Positions 12,350 to 24,311 of a stretch of 64,000 bases of DNA are shown here, piece by piece; position 1 is the first letter of the stretch, and each line of letters opens with the position of its first letter. This stretch comes from Actinernus sp. WN-2022. Lineage: Eukaryota > Cnidaria > Anthozoa > Actiniaria > Actinernidae. The notes under the pieces are model-generated. The model had not been told where the DNA came from and searched no databases. It worked only from the letters and a program-made list of their open reading frames with translations. Location of the stretch: the NCBI GenBank assembly GCA_030867875.1, contig JAOWCC010000936.1, forward strand, positions 18,174,095 through 18,238,094, in the 5' to 3' direction. A program made the translations under genes and the position numbers.

Positions 12350-12805
12350 CTTCGATCGCCTTCTGATATATGTATAATGAGTAATGTTAACACAAAAGAA
12401 GTTTTGACATCTAACACGCCTTTGATCGATGAGAAAAGATGAGGAGAAAAGTCCAAAATCCAGAAGATTAATAAATTGTCTGCGTGCCACCTTAGTTCTC
12501 ACAAAAAGGGTGCTACCATACGTACCCTCATGAGTGATAGAAAAAGGAGTTTTGACGTATAACATTCTTTTGATGAGAAAGGATGATGAGAAGAGTCCAA
12601 AAACCGGAAATTTAATAAATTCTCTGCGTGCCGCCTAAGTATGGGTAGGTCACCCTTTTTGTGAGAACTACCTTCGTGAATAATATAGAAAATTAGTTTT
12701 GACATCTAACACTCCTTTGATGAGAAACGATGACGAGAAGAGTCCAAAAGCGGGATTTTTAATAAATAGTATGGGTAGGTCACCCTTTTTGTGAGAACTA
12801 CCTTA
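12350..12805. repeat. Three-unit minisatellite, about 145-150 bp unit
   Basis: The segment GTTTTGACATCTAACAC (or close variants) recurs at about 12399, 12549 and 12693. Each is followed by GATGAGAA, AGAGTCCAAAA and AATAAAT blocks. CACCCTTTTTGTGAGAACTA and its inverse lie between units. No coding content is supported. Confidence 0.7.
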
Positions 12806-12819
12806 TATATATATATAGT

Positions 12820-14400
12820 AAATCCCAAGAAGGTTGATCAATTTAGGACTAAAAACAGAATTAAATATATACTATAGATATATTTCTTATTGTCCGATCG
12901 CGACTGGAACTTTGCCGTTGTTAGGTCAAGATGGTATGTCTGCCAAAATATATGTTTCATGTATAATTGCAAATCAATTTTAGCATTATTCCTCACAAAG
13001 TCCTTACAGTGTATACTTATTTAAGTATATTTCGAATCCGACAACACAAATAAGGCCGGTCCATAAGCTATATATTAGAATTACGCAGACAACATTTCCT
13101 TTAAAAATGAAATAGATTTAAAGTGATATGATATCGTGTGCCTCGATTGAGATCGTAGTCAACAAAGTGGTCAACATCATGTCCCAGTCAAACGGTTATC
13201 GGTTACAAAATTTGACGAGGCCGATCGTGAACGCGTTTGAAATGATCTGAAATCATCGTTGAAAGGTGTTGAAAGATGTTGAAAGGTTGTTGGAGAGAGT
13301 TTGACATCGTTTAAGTGCCACTCCACACGATTTCAAGTACCGATCTTGAACCGATCTTGAAACCGTTTGACCGGGTTAAACTGATTACGAAATCTTACCT
13401 TTTATTTGTAGCGAAACAGCAAAGAGAAACACGACGAAAACGTTGAATGTGAATTCCATCATTCGCTTTAAAAACTAGACATGGTTTACTGGGAACATTG
13501 GTTTGCGCTTAATGACAGCTGCAACGTTTTCATCTTACAGCGTTATGTCACAAGAGTCACGTGGTATCAGAAAAGATATACATGTTCATGCATATTTGCA
13601 TGAAATTTTCCACATGATTAAATTATACATTAATTAGTTTAGATTATTTTTGAAGTACTTTGTGATTTTTAAAGCTAGTAAAATTACATTTTCAAATGGT
13701 TGAAGTCGGTACAATAATTAGACGTTACATATTGATATTCTGTCAAAATTAACTTTGAGCTCCAAAGACCCGCACACATAAAACAAGAAATTCTGGTTAT
13801 ATATGAAAATGTTTCATTTCATTTGGGATAATGCTTTAAGTACGTCCTTTTCAATTCACGCGTCCTAATAACGCTTTGAATTTGTTTTAATTCGTTTCAA
13901 AAGTAAACTATTCATTGAAGCAGGTCGTCCTAAGACTCTCAAAATACATTTGTAATACATTCTAGGGATCTATGATGTTGACAAATCCTCAGTTCTTGGT
14001 AAGCGAATATATCTAGTAAGTCGATGTTATTTTCCTATGAAATCTTCGATCAGTTATTATAAATATTACATTAACGGTGTCTAAAAATACATAACAACTT
14101 ATTGTGTTCAACAGTGGAACAAAGGATTAGTACCTTTTGTGATATTGCTGTCTGTTTAATAAATTATTACCGACATCTGACATTTGAAACAAACAGAACT
14201 TTAATAATCAATTTTCGGTAACATCTCAGTTTTTAATATAATAATTAAACTTGCTGTTTCTAGAATATTAACACGAAAAAGCTATTAAGAACATTCTCGA
14301 GTGAGTAGGGATTCAACTCTGTTTCGGTCCTCTTTCGACGTAAAGTGACGAGGTTCAAATGATTTTATTGTAGTTATAAAGCATTGAATAACTTACGATA
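12820..14400 (-). repeat. Paralogous copy of the nAChR 5' region
   Basis: This stretch aligns in order and orientation with 45400-45697 plus 47148-48645, the intron-1, exon-1 and upstream region of the intact nAChR gene. Shared landmarks include TCAACATCATGTCCCAGTCA (intron side), the exon itself and GTTTACTGGGAACAT (upstream). The 45698-47143 transposon, the 47785-48035 MITE and the 48645-51024 LINE are absent here, so this locus serves as the empty-site reference for all three. It indicates an old tandem duplication of the receptor gene. Confidence 0.8.
13399..13462 (-). CDS. Exon 1 (signal peptide) of a second nAChR-like gene
   Basis: A start ATG (first of two in tandem) at 13462 opens a 64-bp exon encoding MMEFTFNVFVVFLFAVSLQ plus a few residues. 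It is a basic-poor but strongly hydrophobic signal peptide and ends in phase 1 at AAAG|GTAAGA. Length, phase, double ATG and about 16 of 22 residues match exon 1 of the intact receptor gene (47513-47450). The rest of this gene should lie at lower coordinates. I found no exon 2-6 sequence between 1 and 13398, so it either continues beyond the window through a transposon-filled intron 1 or has lost its body. Family assignment is by paralogy of exon and flanks. Confidence 0.65.
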
Positions 14401-14488
14401 ACTAATCTGATGAACGTTCTACACGCATCGTGGGTAGAAACAGAATAGGGCAATCCTTTATGTAGGATGACACGATTTTTTACCAAAA

Positions 14489-14562
14489 ATACAATAGAAT
14501 ACAACACAATACAATTCAATACAACAATAGAACGCAACACAATACAATACAATAGAATACAA
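14489..14562. repeat. ACAAT-type microsatellite
   Basis: Imperfect tandem ATACA/ACAAT units. It is flanked by GTAGGATGACACGA and its near-inverse TCGTGTCGTCCTAC, giving a small hairpin-flanked array. Confidence 0.75.
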
Positions 14563-14608
14563 TTTGGTAGCAATTCGTGTCGTCCTACATGAAGGGATGG
14601 CCCAGAAT

Positions 14609-14893
14609 AGGCCCTTTGCAGCTAACACATCACGTGGTTGTACTGGAGAGCAAAAAATATCTGACTTCATTTATTTAAATGCATTGTACAAGATCGGTAT
14701 TGCTATTAGCAAAACCTATTTGTAAATGCTATTTTCCACCTCCAATCGATTATCGATCTTTCAAAAACAGCGATTTTAAAGATAGCTTGCTCTCCAGCAT
14801 CCATGGCAACGTCTTTCCCATGGGGATCACGAGCTCAATTCATTCGTTAATGAAGTATTATATCAGCACGTGACTGTTAGCTGCAAAGGGCCT
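14609..14893. mobile_element. MITE with AT target duplication, AGGCCC ends
   Basis: Inverted ends AGGCCCTTTGCAGCTAAC and GTTAGCTGCAAAGGGCCT, continuing to CACGTG-containing sequence on both sides, with AT on each flank (14607-14608 and 14894-14895). The termini and 2-bp target resemble the larger element at 29917-32880. No coding capacity. Confidence 0.75.
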
Positions 14894-14899
14894 ATTATA

Positions 14900-15420
14900 T
14901 ATTAGATATAGGGCAGACTATGCTTACAAAAACCTCTCGAAAACCGCTGCAGACAGGAAAGGAATAGTGGGAATTCTCTCAACCGACATGCACAAGTTAA
15001 GGCCTTTGACTCCCTTCATCCAGTTCTCGTGCTTATCAAACGTATGGCCTATACGTTCTCTGAGGGCACACTCAAATTAAAGATATCATATTTTGAGCAA
15101 CGTCAAGGTAGGGTCAAGCTAGAAACAATTACAAGCTCTTGGCAGTCTTGGCACGATATGAAGAAAGGATGTCCTCAAGGATCATGTTTTGGACCACTCC
15201 TCTGGAACATTTTTCAAAACGATATGTTCTATGTCATCAAAAATTGTCAACTGTCAATGTATGCCGAAAATCACCAGCTGTACACCTCGGGAAATAATCT
15301 GATCGAAGTGAAGTCATCACTCAATGAACAAGCATGCACAAGTAACATCAAATTGGTATAAAGAAAACTTGCTTCTTGCAAAGAAGGACAAATTTCAGGC
15401 CATACATGTAGAGCCGACTG
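14900..15420 (+). mobile_element. Decayed CR1-like LINE fragment (reverse transcriptase)
   Basis: Translation shows GIVGILSTDMHK, then KKGCPQGSCFGPLLWNIFQN and MYAENHQLYTSG. These align with the 10.0-11.8 kb LINE (ILSTDMSKAFDSLHP, CPQGSSLGPLLWNIYQN and AYADDHQLY). The catalytic YADD is changed to YAEN, so the enzyme would be inactive. It covers only the central palm region. Confidence 0.8.
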
Positions 15421-15646
15421 CGCTTTATGAAGACATTAATTAATGAAGAACATTGAGGACTAAACACTTACAAAACTATTACAATTAACATTCGAATTAG
15501 GAAGGGAAAATATACATAAAAAGCTAATTAATACAACATAGTGTAAGGTAGAGATCAATGAAGATATACAACGCTATTGTTTGTTTGTTTTTTATATTTT
15601 TTTGAAAGCGTTTAGTTTATTGAATTTCAGTAATGTCCTTTGTCGA

Positions 15647-15884
15647 TGCCAGAAATGGAAAGAGCAAGTCAAAGTTAGTAACCAATTAAATTGTTGGACT
15701 CCTGTCTTCCACTGAAGCACTGATGAAATTTTGAAATCTTGCAATTTGAAAGAGAATGTATGTTGGACTGCCCCATAAGCTTTGTTATAATTTTCGCTTA
15801 AATCCGATATTTCAAAAAGTCATAGATAGTAATCCAAAGTTTCGTTGGCTACAAATTTGACTTGCTCTTCCCATTTCTGGCATT
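15647..15884. mobile_element. Small MITE with TGCCAGAAATGG ends
   Basis: ATGCCAGAAATGGAAAGAGC at the left and its close inverse at the right (15846-15885) form arms of about 38 bp around a 160-bp interior without coding capacity. Confidence 0.65.
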
Positions 15885-16262
15885 AAGTGACTCGAGTGAC
15901 TTCATATAATTTAAGTGACTCTGGTGTCAATGTTCAACAGCCATCAAACTAATTATCACAACTCATTATCTCACATAGTCTCACACTTATGAACCAGTTC
16001 CCATCTGCTACCAACTTACCTCACTAAATTCATTCCAGAAATTCCTAACGAAAATCAACTTAGTCAAGTCCATAAAGTTGGTTAAAGATGTCAACACTAC
16101 ACATGAAAAATGTTAATACTTTCTCATTACTTTATCAATTTACATGTAAACTTAAATTGTACTAATCAAACTCATTAATCATTCATGAAGCAAAGACAGG
16201 AAATCACTAAGTGATAAGTGATCTGTATGTCTGGTACAGATTTCGTCCTGTCATTTACATAA

Positions 16263-16512
16263 ACTTTTGCTTCGATTTTCTCGCTTTCAGCTCGAGTTTG
16301 CAAATCCCATAAAGCACGGACACGAATTCTGTATCGGACTTATCAAACGTCTAGGTGTGCAGAGTCAGGTTTTCAGTTCTTTTGGCAATACGACTTATTT
16401 TGGCCGAGAAAATCGAAGCAAAAGTTCGTGTAAATCTCGCTTTCAGCTCGAGTTTACAAATCCCATAAAGCACGGGCACTCATTCTGTATCTATTACTTA
16501 AAGTGCTTATAA
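16263..16512. repeat. Local direct duplication, about 60-bp unit
   Basis: CTCGCTTTCAGCTCGAGTTT and the following AATCCCATAAAGCACGG block occur twice (about 16280 and 16436), separated by unrelated sequence. The flanking motif TTTGCTTCGATTTTCTC is inverted between the copies. The frame across it is not supported as a gene. Confidence 0.6.
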
Positions 16513-16616
16513 GCCCTAGCCAGTTATAATTGATTTAAAGGTAAAACTGGAAAACAAAATGACTGATATAGAAAAAAAATTAACGTCTGCCATTTTCGTT
16601 TATTAAGGAATAACAT

Positions 16617-17013
16617 ACACGACTTTCATAATGGCCGCCTCCTAATTTGTATAATTTGGAAGATAAATCTGTAGAGGGAAACCAATGCTACCACATGAAA
16701 GATCACATTAAAACTAGTAGTTGTTTTGAGTTTTAGAGCAATGTGGAGAATTGCTGCTGAGCTATAAGCATTTCTAATGCAGAAAAACATGAAAGCGAGG
16801 CTAGAAAGGCGTCCGTTGTTTTTCTCATACAAATCTCTCAACTGGCTGTAACTTCATTGCTTTTTAAGCTACAGCATTCAACTTTCACAAGTTCACTAAT
16901 GTCGACATGCTCTTTCACATGGCAATGTTCATATTTTCTATAAATGTGGATAAACAACCGAAACGGGAAATCACATATGCAAATTAGGAGGCGGCCATTA
17001 TGAAAGTCGTGTA
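16617..17013. mobile_element. MITE with CACGACTTTCATAATGGCCG ends
   Basis: Left arm 16618-16650 and right arm 16980-17011 are inverted copies of about 32 bp that include AATGGCCGCCTCCTAATTTG. The interior (about 330 bp) has no supported gene. Confidence 0.7.
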
Positions 17014-17640
17014 TATGTATGACGTCATTTAAGTCACAAGCCAATTCTCTGTTTTTATGCCAGCTCCACTTATTAAAATATATTTCCCTAAGATTGTAAG
17101 GACCAAATGTCTGACGCTTGAAAATCAACTGAAAACAAATTCAATTCAATTCATTTTAAACTCATTAGCATAATGCTCCTTGAATGACGTCATTTAAAGG
17201 ATTTGTAATTCTAAAGCAATAGTACGACCATGAATCACCAAAGATGGTTGAACAAGATTTAGAACACTTTACTGCATCGATCAAAATCAACGATTTCTGT
17301 TCAGGGCTTATAATTTAAGTTACTTTCAGAAAAATGACGCTTTTACTTTATATTCACATATTTACATATGTCGCATATTTCTCTCGTACATAGGTTTCAT
17401 CACGAGGCATTACCCTGAGCGTACATGTGTCATATATTCGTGATACAGCGAGTCCCAGACCGGGTTATTTTAGATTTCATTTCTCACTGTTCGCTTTCAT
17501 CGCGGCACTGGTTATTAACAAGATTCCTCGTTAGCTTCTCTTGTTTGATAAACCAATATGGCTGTGACATCATTAATCATTTGAATTAAAATTACGTAAA
17601 CGCTTACATACATACATACATAATTACATACATGTTTCAT

Positions 17641-18322
17641 TGGCCGTTTTTATACTACAGACGTCTAAGACGTCTAGACGCATTATACGTCTGACCGTTA
17701 AGTGCGACTAATATAAAAACGGGAAGCATAAGTTTGGACTGCGACACATAAAATACCACGATTTTCTTAAAAAGAAACTGGGTACCTCTCTCGGAAGAGA
17801 TTGGATACTACCGGACGACTGGCGCGAAAAAAATAATGAATGAATGTCACTGATAATGGCGGTGCAGTTTTGGGAGTCTTTTTCACAGAGTCGACGAGAA
17901 CTGAGAAAAAAATGAATGAAAGGAATGTCTTCTAGAGAATATGGACGAGGGTATGGAACTGGCGAAAACTCTTTTGTCTTGTGTGATGTGCCCGTAAGCC
18001 AAAACGCATGGCAATAAGGGAACGCAGATTAACAACGGTGATGGTGGAGAAATGGTTACCGCTTTCATAAATCGTTTTCCAATAAGCCCTGACTGGCTAA
18101 GTGCGTCCAAGTTTAGTGCGTCTCGTTTTTAAACTACACGGCTTAGACGTCTTAGACGGCTTAGACGCCTGCTAAGTGCTTCGTTCGGTCGCGCTTAGAA
18201 GACGAAGATAAATTTAACTCCGTCTGTCTTGTTTCCTGTTTTTACACTAGACGTCTCAGACGCCTGAGACGTCTAAGCGGTCTCCAGACGACTTAGACGT
18301 CTCTAGTATAAAAACGCCAATT
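17641..18322. mobile_element. MITE rich in GACGTCTAAG modules
   Basis: Ends TGGCCGTTTTTATACTA and TAGTATAAAAACGCCA are inverted copies. Many GACGTCT / AGACGTC and CTTAGACG modules cluster just inside both ends (17660-17700 and 18130-18300), as multiple potential protein-binding sites or hairpins. No transposase. Confidence 0.65.
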
Positions 18323-19641
18323 TTCACACTGTAAATTATCAGTATATTCAAAATAAAATTAAGCTGCATACTATTTTACATGATCCGCTAGTCAAAAGAA
18401 ACGATCGATTTGTCTTTTGAATTGACCAAGCAACTTAATATTTCGCAACTTATGGGGAAGATCATTCCACAGGACAGCCCCATTATAAGCGAGGTTTCGT
18501 TTTAAATAGTCGGTACGTGGCTACATTTGGTGAAGGTATGTGAATGGTGAGATTTATTTACATGTAGTATTCAAACTTTCCGCTCAGTGTAACGTTTTAG
18601 CTAGTGATTGGCTAAAATTGATCACGTGACGTTACTTTATTTGAGAAAAAAAATTACGTCAAAGACGTCACACCGTGAAGTAGGTTTGACTGACTGCATG
18701 TCAATATTCGTGCAGTATACAACATCCTTCGGACGACTGCCACATTATATGGTGAACAATGTTCAGCAAGAAATCGTTTTTTGATTTTTGAAAACTCTGG
18801 TATGCTTGTTGAAGTAGTGGCTGTTATTTCCGTCCGAGGCTTAACTGTGTCAAAACAAACAAGGGAAAATACACAGGAACTCGTCTCCAGGGAATAGTTC
18901 TTACACCGAGGTAAAACCAAAAACTCCACACACAAAAAGAATTTTCTTAGCTTCTCTAAACAGTTTGTTTCTACTTAACAACCGTTATGTAAATATCCTA
19001 AACAACATATTTTAAACACAACCTATAATATTTATTTTAAATTCAATACTTGTCGAGCTAATTTTATTCACTTCAGAAAGCTCAGATTTTGACAAATGTT
19101 ACCTACAAGGACGTTCGACTCACCGATGATTCCTTTTCTCAGTGATAAAAAAATATTTGTTGAGAGGGAGGGATCAGAAGAGTTCCTTCTTAATTAAAAA
19201 CGGAGAGGTCGAGCGAATCAGCAAATTCCTGGAAATATTCGCTCGAGAGAAAGCTCAAATTTTCACAAATAGCACCATTCGAATTCTGACTCGCCGATTA
19301 ACTTCTCCCAGTTATGCAATGCTTGCGAAATCCTCATTTTCTTGCTTTTTGGATCAGAGGTGTAACAGTTTATAACATGGCTCTATAGAACGCTGCGAAA
19401 GACGCATATTGGGTGAAAATGACGTCACTATCACTGCCTGTCCTCGGTTCTATTGATCATGAACAAGAGCCAATCAGAAAAAAAGAAAATTGGCGTTTGT
19501 TCTAGAAATAAGTATCTAAAAAGGCTGTAAATTTGAAGTAATGATTCAGCTAAGAACTGTAGCAACAGACAACAGGCTGCGGCAATGAGTCATGTGTCAC
19601 TCGAGTAGAACGGACGTGTGTTTCTGAGCTCCAACTAGAAT
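18323..19641. other. Intergenic, nothing firm recognised
   Basis: AT-rich sequence without supported coding exons. The right part may include the 5' UTR of the LINE that starts coding at 19642; its true left end was not found. Confidence 0.3.
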
Positions 19642-20466
19642 TTGAATACTATGCCTCCAAAGCCAGAATACTTGACAGTCGCCTCTCTAAAACAGCTATG
19701 GGAGAGCGAACTCTTACCAAGTATCAGAAAAGAGTTTAAAACTGAGACTGACGAGATCAAGCGAGAGTTAAAAGCACTATCGGCGAAGTGTAGTGAGATT
19801 GAAAACTCGCAAAAATTCTTAGCGAATGAATATGATAACTTCAAAACGTCAATTCAAGAGACGAAAAAAGAAGTCATGGAAACGTCCAAGGTGAAAAGAG
19901 ATTTGGAAGAAAGGATTGGGACTACTGAGGACAATATCAGTGACCAGAATATAGCCCTGGACAGTGTACAACAATATCTCCGTCGTGATTGCATCGAGAT
20001 TACCGGCGTCCCAGTCCTACCGCAAGACAACCCAAAACATATCGCAGTAGAAGTGGGCGAAATGCTAGGAATAGAGGTAACGGAACACCATACCTCAACT
20101 GCTCACCGGCTTCCTCCAACTAAAAAGGTACCGAACCGAATTATTGTGAAGTTTGTCCATCGAGATATGAAAGACAAATTCTATCAGTGTCGAAGTAAGC
20201 TGATCGGCAAAAAGTCAAAAGACATTCCTTTGATTGCAAAGGAATATGGGCATTCTATCCATGAGAATAACGACATCTACATTAACGAGTCTCTGACTTC
20301 ATACAGGAAAAAAATGTTTGGGCGAGTAAATGCATTTAGACGTAATAATAAGTGGAGACATATTTGGACTGCTAATGGGAAGATTCTATTAAGGGAATCA
20401 GATAGCTCAAAGGTTTTTGGGTTTACGAATACAGATGAGTTTGATGAATTTTTACAAGAATCTTAA
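19642..20466 (+). CDS. LINE ORF1 protein (coiled coil plus nucleic-acid-binding domain)
   Basis: An intact 274-residue frame; MPPKPEY three codons in is an equally plausible start. Residues about 30-110 are rich in E, K and heptad-like hydrophobics (ELKALSAKCSEIENSQKFLA, RDLEERIGTTEDNI), a likely coiled coil for trimer or multimer formation. Residues about 110-230 (YLRRDCIEITGVPV, IIVKFVHRDMKDKFY) match the RRM-like domain of L1-type ORF1 proteins, followed by a basic C-terminal region. Such proteins bind element RNA and act as chaperones during target-primed reverse transcription. It is the only unbroken retroelement protein in the window. Confidence 0.8.
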   Translation: MNTMPPKPEYLTVASLKQLWESELLPSIRKEFKTETDEIKRELKALSAKCSEIENSQKFLANEYDNFKTSIQETKKEVMETSKVKRDLEERIGTTEDNISDQNIALDSVQQYLRRDCIEITGVPVLPQDNPKHIAVEVGEMLGIEVTEHHTSTAHRLPPTKKVPNRIIVKFVHRDMKDKFYQCRSKLIGKKSKDIPLIAKEYGHSIHENNDIYINESLTSYRKKMFGRVNAFRRNNKWRHIWTANGKILLRESDSSKVFGFTNTDEFDEFLQES

Positions 20467-20501
20467 ACAAACATTAGTTTATGTTATTATAGTACATCGG
20501 T

Positions 20502-23500
20502 ATGCGGGCTATCCACATATCAATGAGAATGAATATGTCCCTAGAGGTATCAAGTACTTGTAACCTACAACAATATTTGCCATTTTACAACCTAAGTGAT
20601 AGAGAGTTTAATTTTTTGTTTAACATTTTGTCTAGAGAATTGAATTTAGATGTTGATCTGCATAACGTACTACCTAATCCAGACAAATCGGACGAAAACG
20701 ACCCTGATCACATGCTAAGCAATGTATTTTCGGACTATTATTCCGCGGATGAAATTAATAGAGTTTTTGAGACAGCAGGACCAAAGGCAGTTTCATTTTT
20801 TCATTGTAATGTACGAAGTCTGCCAAAAAACTAACTTTGCTTAATGACCTGATTTACTCTCTTTCTTCAAAACCAGATATCTTAGCTGTAACTGAGACAA
20901 AATTGAATGATAACACTGTTACCAATGTGGATATCTCTGGCTATAGTTTTTACCATGTTGATTCTGTAACTGCGGCAGGTGGTGCTGGAATCTATGTTAG
21001 TTGTAAATTAAAAACTATAGCCAGACCCGATATCAAGTTTTCAATGGAACTTGTAGAATCTTGTTGGCTCGAAATCGATTCCGGTTATAACATAAATAAG
21101 AATATTATTATAGGCTGTATATACAGGCATCCGAAAGCAAACATTGAACAATTCACTGTGACCAGCTCGAAGAGTTGCTAAAGCATTTAAATCAATGTAA
21201 ATATCAAGTAATCTTATTAGGTGATATAAATATAGATTTTTTTCAATACATTAACCACCAACCTACTGAAAAATAAATAATTTTACCCCCATTATCACTA
21301 AGCCCACTCGGATAACTGACCACACCAAAACGTTAATTGACCATATATATACAAACACGCCCATTTCTCAAATCACATCTGGTATTGCATTGTTTGATAT
21401 ATCAGATCATCTCCCTGTATTTTGTGTCATTAACACCCCTTTTAAGAGAATTCATAAAAAACGGTTTTATAGAGATTATAAGCACTTCAGTAAAGAAGCG
21501 TATTTGCACGATTTAATGCAAATTGATTGGAATGTTAAACTTAGTAATTTAAATAATAATCTTAATCGAACCTCAGAAGATGTAATTCATACTATAGATG
21601 AAGTGACGAGGAAGCATGCACCTATCAAAGAGGTGCCACGCAGTAAATTAAAACAACTCACCAAGCCATGGATTACAAATGGGATCCTAAAGTCAATTAA
21701 AACCAAGCAAAAAATGTACCGGACTCACTATTTTAGTAATGACACAGAAAAAGTTACTCAATATAAGAAATATGCTAATAAATTAAACAAAATTAAATCG
21801 TTAAGTAAAATAAGATATTACAATACTCAATTTGAAAAATGTAAAAATCATCTAAAGGCTACGTGGAAACTTATAGGCACACTAATTAAGCGAAAATCAA
21901 AAGGCCAATTACATCCAACACGACTAATCAGAAACAACGTCACATATACAAATAGATGTGACATTGTAAACCAGTTTAACCAACATTTTGTTAATGTAGG
22001 TTCTAATTTGGCAAGCTCATTAGGAACCTCAAACGATAACCCAACTAGAAATATTCACAATTCACCAGCGTCAAGTTTCATAATGTCACCAGTGATGGAA
22101 GTACAAGTACTTGAACATTTTCTTGCATTAGATGGAAACAAGGCTTCTATTAATATTCCGAATAACATGATAAAAATGGCAGCTACTGTAATTGCACCAG
22201 TTTTCACTTCTATTTACAATGAATCAATTAATACAGGTATTGTTCCTGATATTCTAAAAATTTATAAGAGTGGCACAGTAGCCAATTTTAGCCAATAACT
22301 ATCGACCTATATCAATATTATCTCCCTTTACCAAAGTGCTCGAACGGTTAGTGTATGACCAGTTGGAATTATTTCTCGCCAAAAATAAAATTATCTTTGA
22401 CTATCAATTTGGATTTAGAAAAGGTTACTCTACGGAGCAGGCGATACTAGAAATTACTGATAGCTTAAAAACTGCAATTGACAATAAAGAAATAACATGC
22501 GGATTATTTTTAGATTTTTCCAAAGCCTTTGACACCGTTAATCATGAAATTATTTTATCTAAATTATATAAGTATGGTATACGTGGAACTCCACTGACAT
22601 GGTTTGATAACTACTTGACTAATCGACAACAATATGTTAGAATTGGAAACACCGATTCAGATTTACTAAATATGACTTGTGGGGTACCTCAGCTCAACTC
22701 TTGGGCCACTTCTCTTTACGCTTTACATAAATGATATGCCTAACTGTTCTAATAAACTATCATTTCGAATATTTGCCGATGATACCAACGTATTTTATTC
22801 AAGTACATGTATTAATGATGTGGAAAATGTGATGAATGAAGAACTTAATCAAACTTTTCGTTACTGTGCCACCAACAAACTTTCAATAAACTTAAAAAAG
22901 ACTAATTTTATGTTGATAACCTCTTCAAAGAAAAGAATCCGAGACATAAGCATTAGAAATATTGAACAAAAAAGTCATATAAAATATTTAGGTATATACA
23001 TCGACAATCATATAAGTTGGGAACAACAGATTAAACATGTAAATAACAAAATTGCAAAAAATACTGGAATCCTAAGTAAACTTAGACACTACATTGATTT
23101 AAAAATGCTGAAGCAACTTTACTATACACTAATTTATCCATATATCAATTATGGATTGATGAGCTGGGGTAACACCTATACTTCGAAATTGACAAAATTG
23201 CGTTCTTGTCAAAATAAATGCATAAAAAATATGTTTTTTGCGCGAAAAAGAGAGAATGCCACCCCTTATTTTAATCTCCTTGGTATACTTATGCTTGATA
23301 ACATTTTCAAATTAAAAATAGCTACTTTTGCATATAAAATTATAAATGAAAAGAGTAAAGTCCCAACAATATCTTGTGAAACTATTAAGATTGCATCAGA
23401 TCGACACTCCTATAATACAAGATTTTCCGCCAGACAGAACTTTAGCAGACCTAAAGCACGAACAAATTACGGAATACAAACATTTAAATTTATTTCATCA

Positions 23501-23602
23501 CAAATTTGGGAAACCATTGATCTTGGAATTAAACAGTCTAATTCAACCTCTATATTTAAGAAAAAATATACTCAATCTCTCCTTATCTCACAGACACTCT
23601 AA
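20502..23602 (+). pseudogene. LINE ORF2: endonuclease plus reverse transcriptase, frameshifted
   Basis: Pieces in order: an N-terminal segment ending SFFHCNVRSLPKN (to 20834); an AP-type endonuclease part with PDILAVTETKLND and GCIYRHPK (to 21181); a part containing LLGDINIDFF and then ISDHLPVFCVI (21390 onward); and a reverse-transcriptase part with NYRPISIL, FGFRKGYSTEQAI, DFSKAFDTVNHE and the catalytic FADDTNVFY (22336-23602). The C-terminal domain follows to 23602. Frame changes fall near 20834, 21150, 22290 and 22690. Catalytic motifs are present, so the breaks are recent or partly sequencing errors. Confidence 0.85.
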
Positions 23603-23697
23603 TAATGTTTGACAATAACTCTTTTCATTTATTGAGGCTGAACTTTTTATCCACGTCCGTCCTTCTTTTTTTTCTTTCCTAGCTATGGTAGACGTAG

Positions 23698-23739
23698 GCA
23701 GTGATCAACACGAAAGCTTCTTGCTACTTTGATCACTGC
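23698..23739 (+). other. Conserved LINE 3' UTR stem-loop
   Basis: GCAGTGATCAA (23698-23708) pairs perfectly with TTGATCACTGC (23729-23739) around a 20-nt loop with CGAAAGCTTC and GCTAC. The related LINE at 50860-50902 keeps GCAGTGAC/GTCACTGC and the same loop blocks, although flanking UTR sequence has diverged. A likely role is recognition of the RNA by its reverse transcriptase (inference). Confidence 0.6.
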
Positions 23740-23829
23740 GCACGAATAATTTATTATAGTTTCTTCTCAGTTATGTAAATGTTACTATTGTTATGTTTTT
23801 ATTTATCCTGTAATTATCTACTACCATGT

Positions 23830-24190
23830 TAACTAGAAAATGTGCGAATAAACTGAAATCTGGAAAAAAAAATGAGCATATCCCCACATACGAGTTTGCT
23901 TTAATATGCCTGAAGTACTGTATGAGATGTCTACAATCCAAACTACACCCAGGTTCTTCAAAGAAGCCACCATTCACCCAATCGGACAGGGAGAAAACAA
24001 AATATCTTGATACGATGTGCTTCGAAATTAAACCATAGTTAGTTTGATCAAAAATAAATTCAAATTTCAAAATTTATCGAATGAAAATGCATTATTTCGA
24101 AGGGTTTCTATTGAAGTTATGAGTATCAACCAATAAAATTACCTGAAAGAAGAATAGAAAATTAGCACCTTTTACATTCCTTTGCCATTC
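23830..24190 (-). repeat. Diverged interior copy of the 38566-38968 MITE family
   Basis: Blocks such as AAATTAAACCATAGTTAGTT and GAATAGAAAATTAGCACCTT are inverted matches to 38620-38930 in the same relative order. The terminal inverted repeats are not recognisable here. It lies just downstream of the nAChR stop codon. Confidence 0.6.
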
Positions 24191-24311
24191 ATGCTATCAT
24201 TCTTAGCATTACTTAAAAGCAGTATAAGATTTTCATGCATTCGATTTAACCTATTCTACGTTGCCACCCACCAAGATGATTGAGACGTAATTCGGTTTAA
24301 TGTCATTGCCC

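Larger units (their letters stand above)
19642..23760 (+). mobile_element. Nearly full-length two-ORF LINE (Jockey/CR1-L2 group)
   Basis: ORF1 (19642-20466) is followed by an ORF2 with endonuclease, reverse transcriptase and C-terminal domain (20502-23602), and a 3' UTR with a stem-loop at 23698-23739. A second, 5'-truncated member of the same family lies at 48645-51024 and in its duplicate. ORF1 is intact. ORF2 is broken by at least four frame changes. The exact 5' end and target duplication were not located. Confidence 0.85.

Noticed and set aside
12350..12805. CRISPR-like array
   Set aside because: Only three long, imperfect units with no short identical repeat/unique spacer pattern, in a eukaryotic context.
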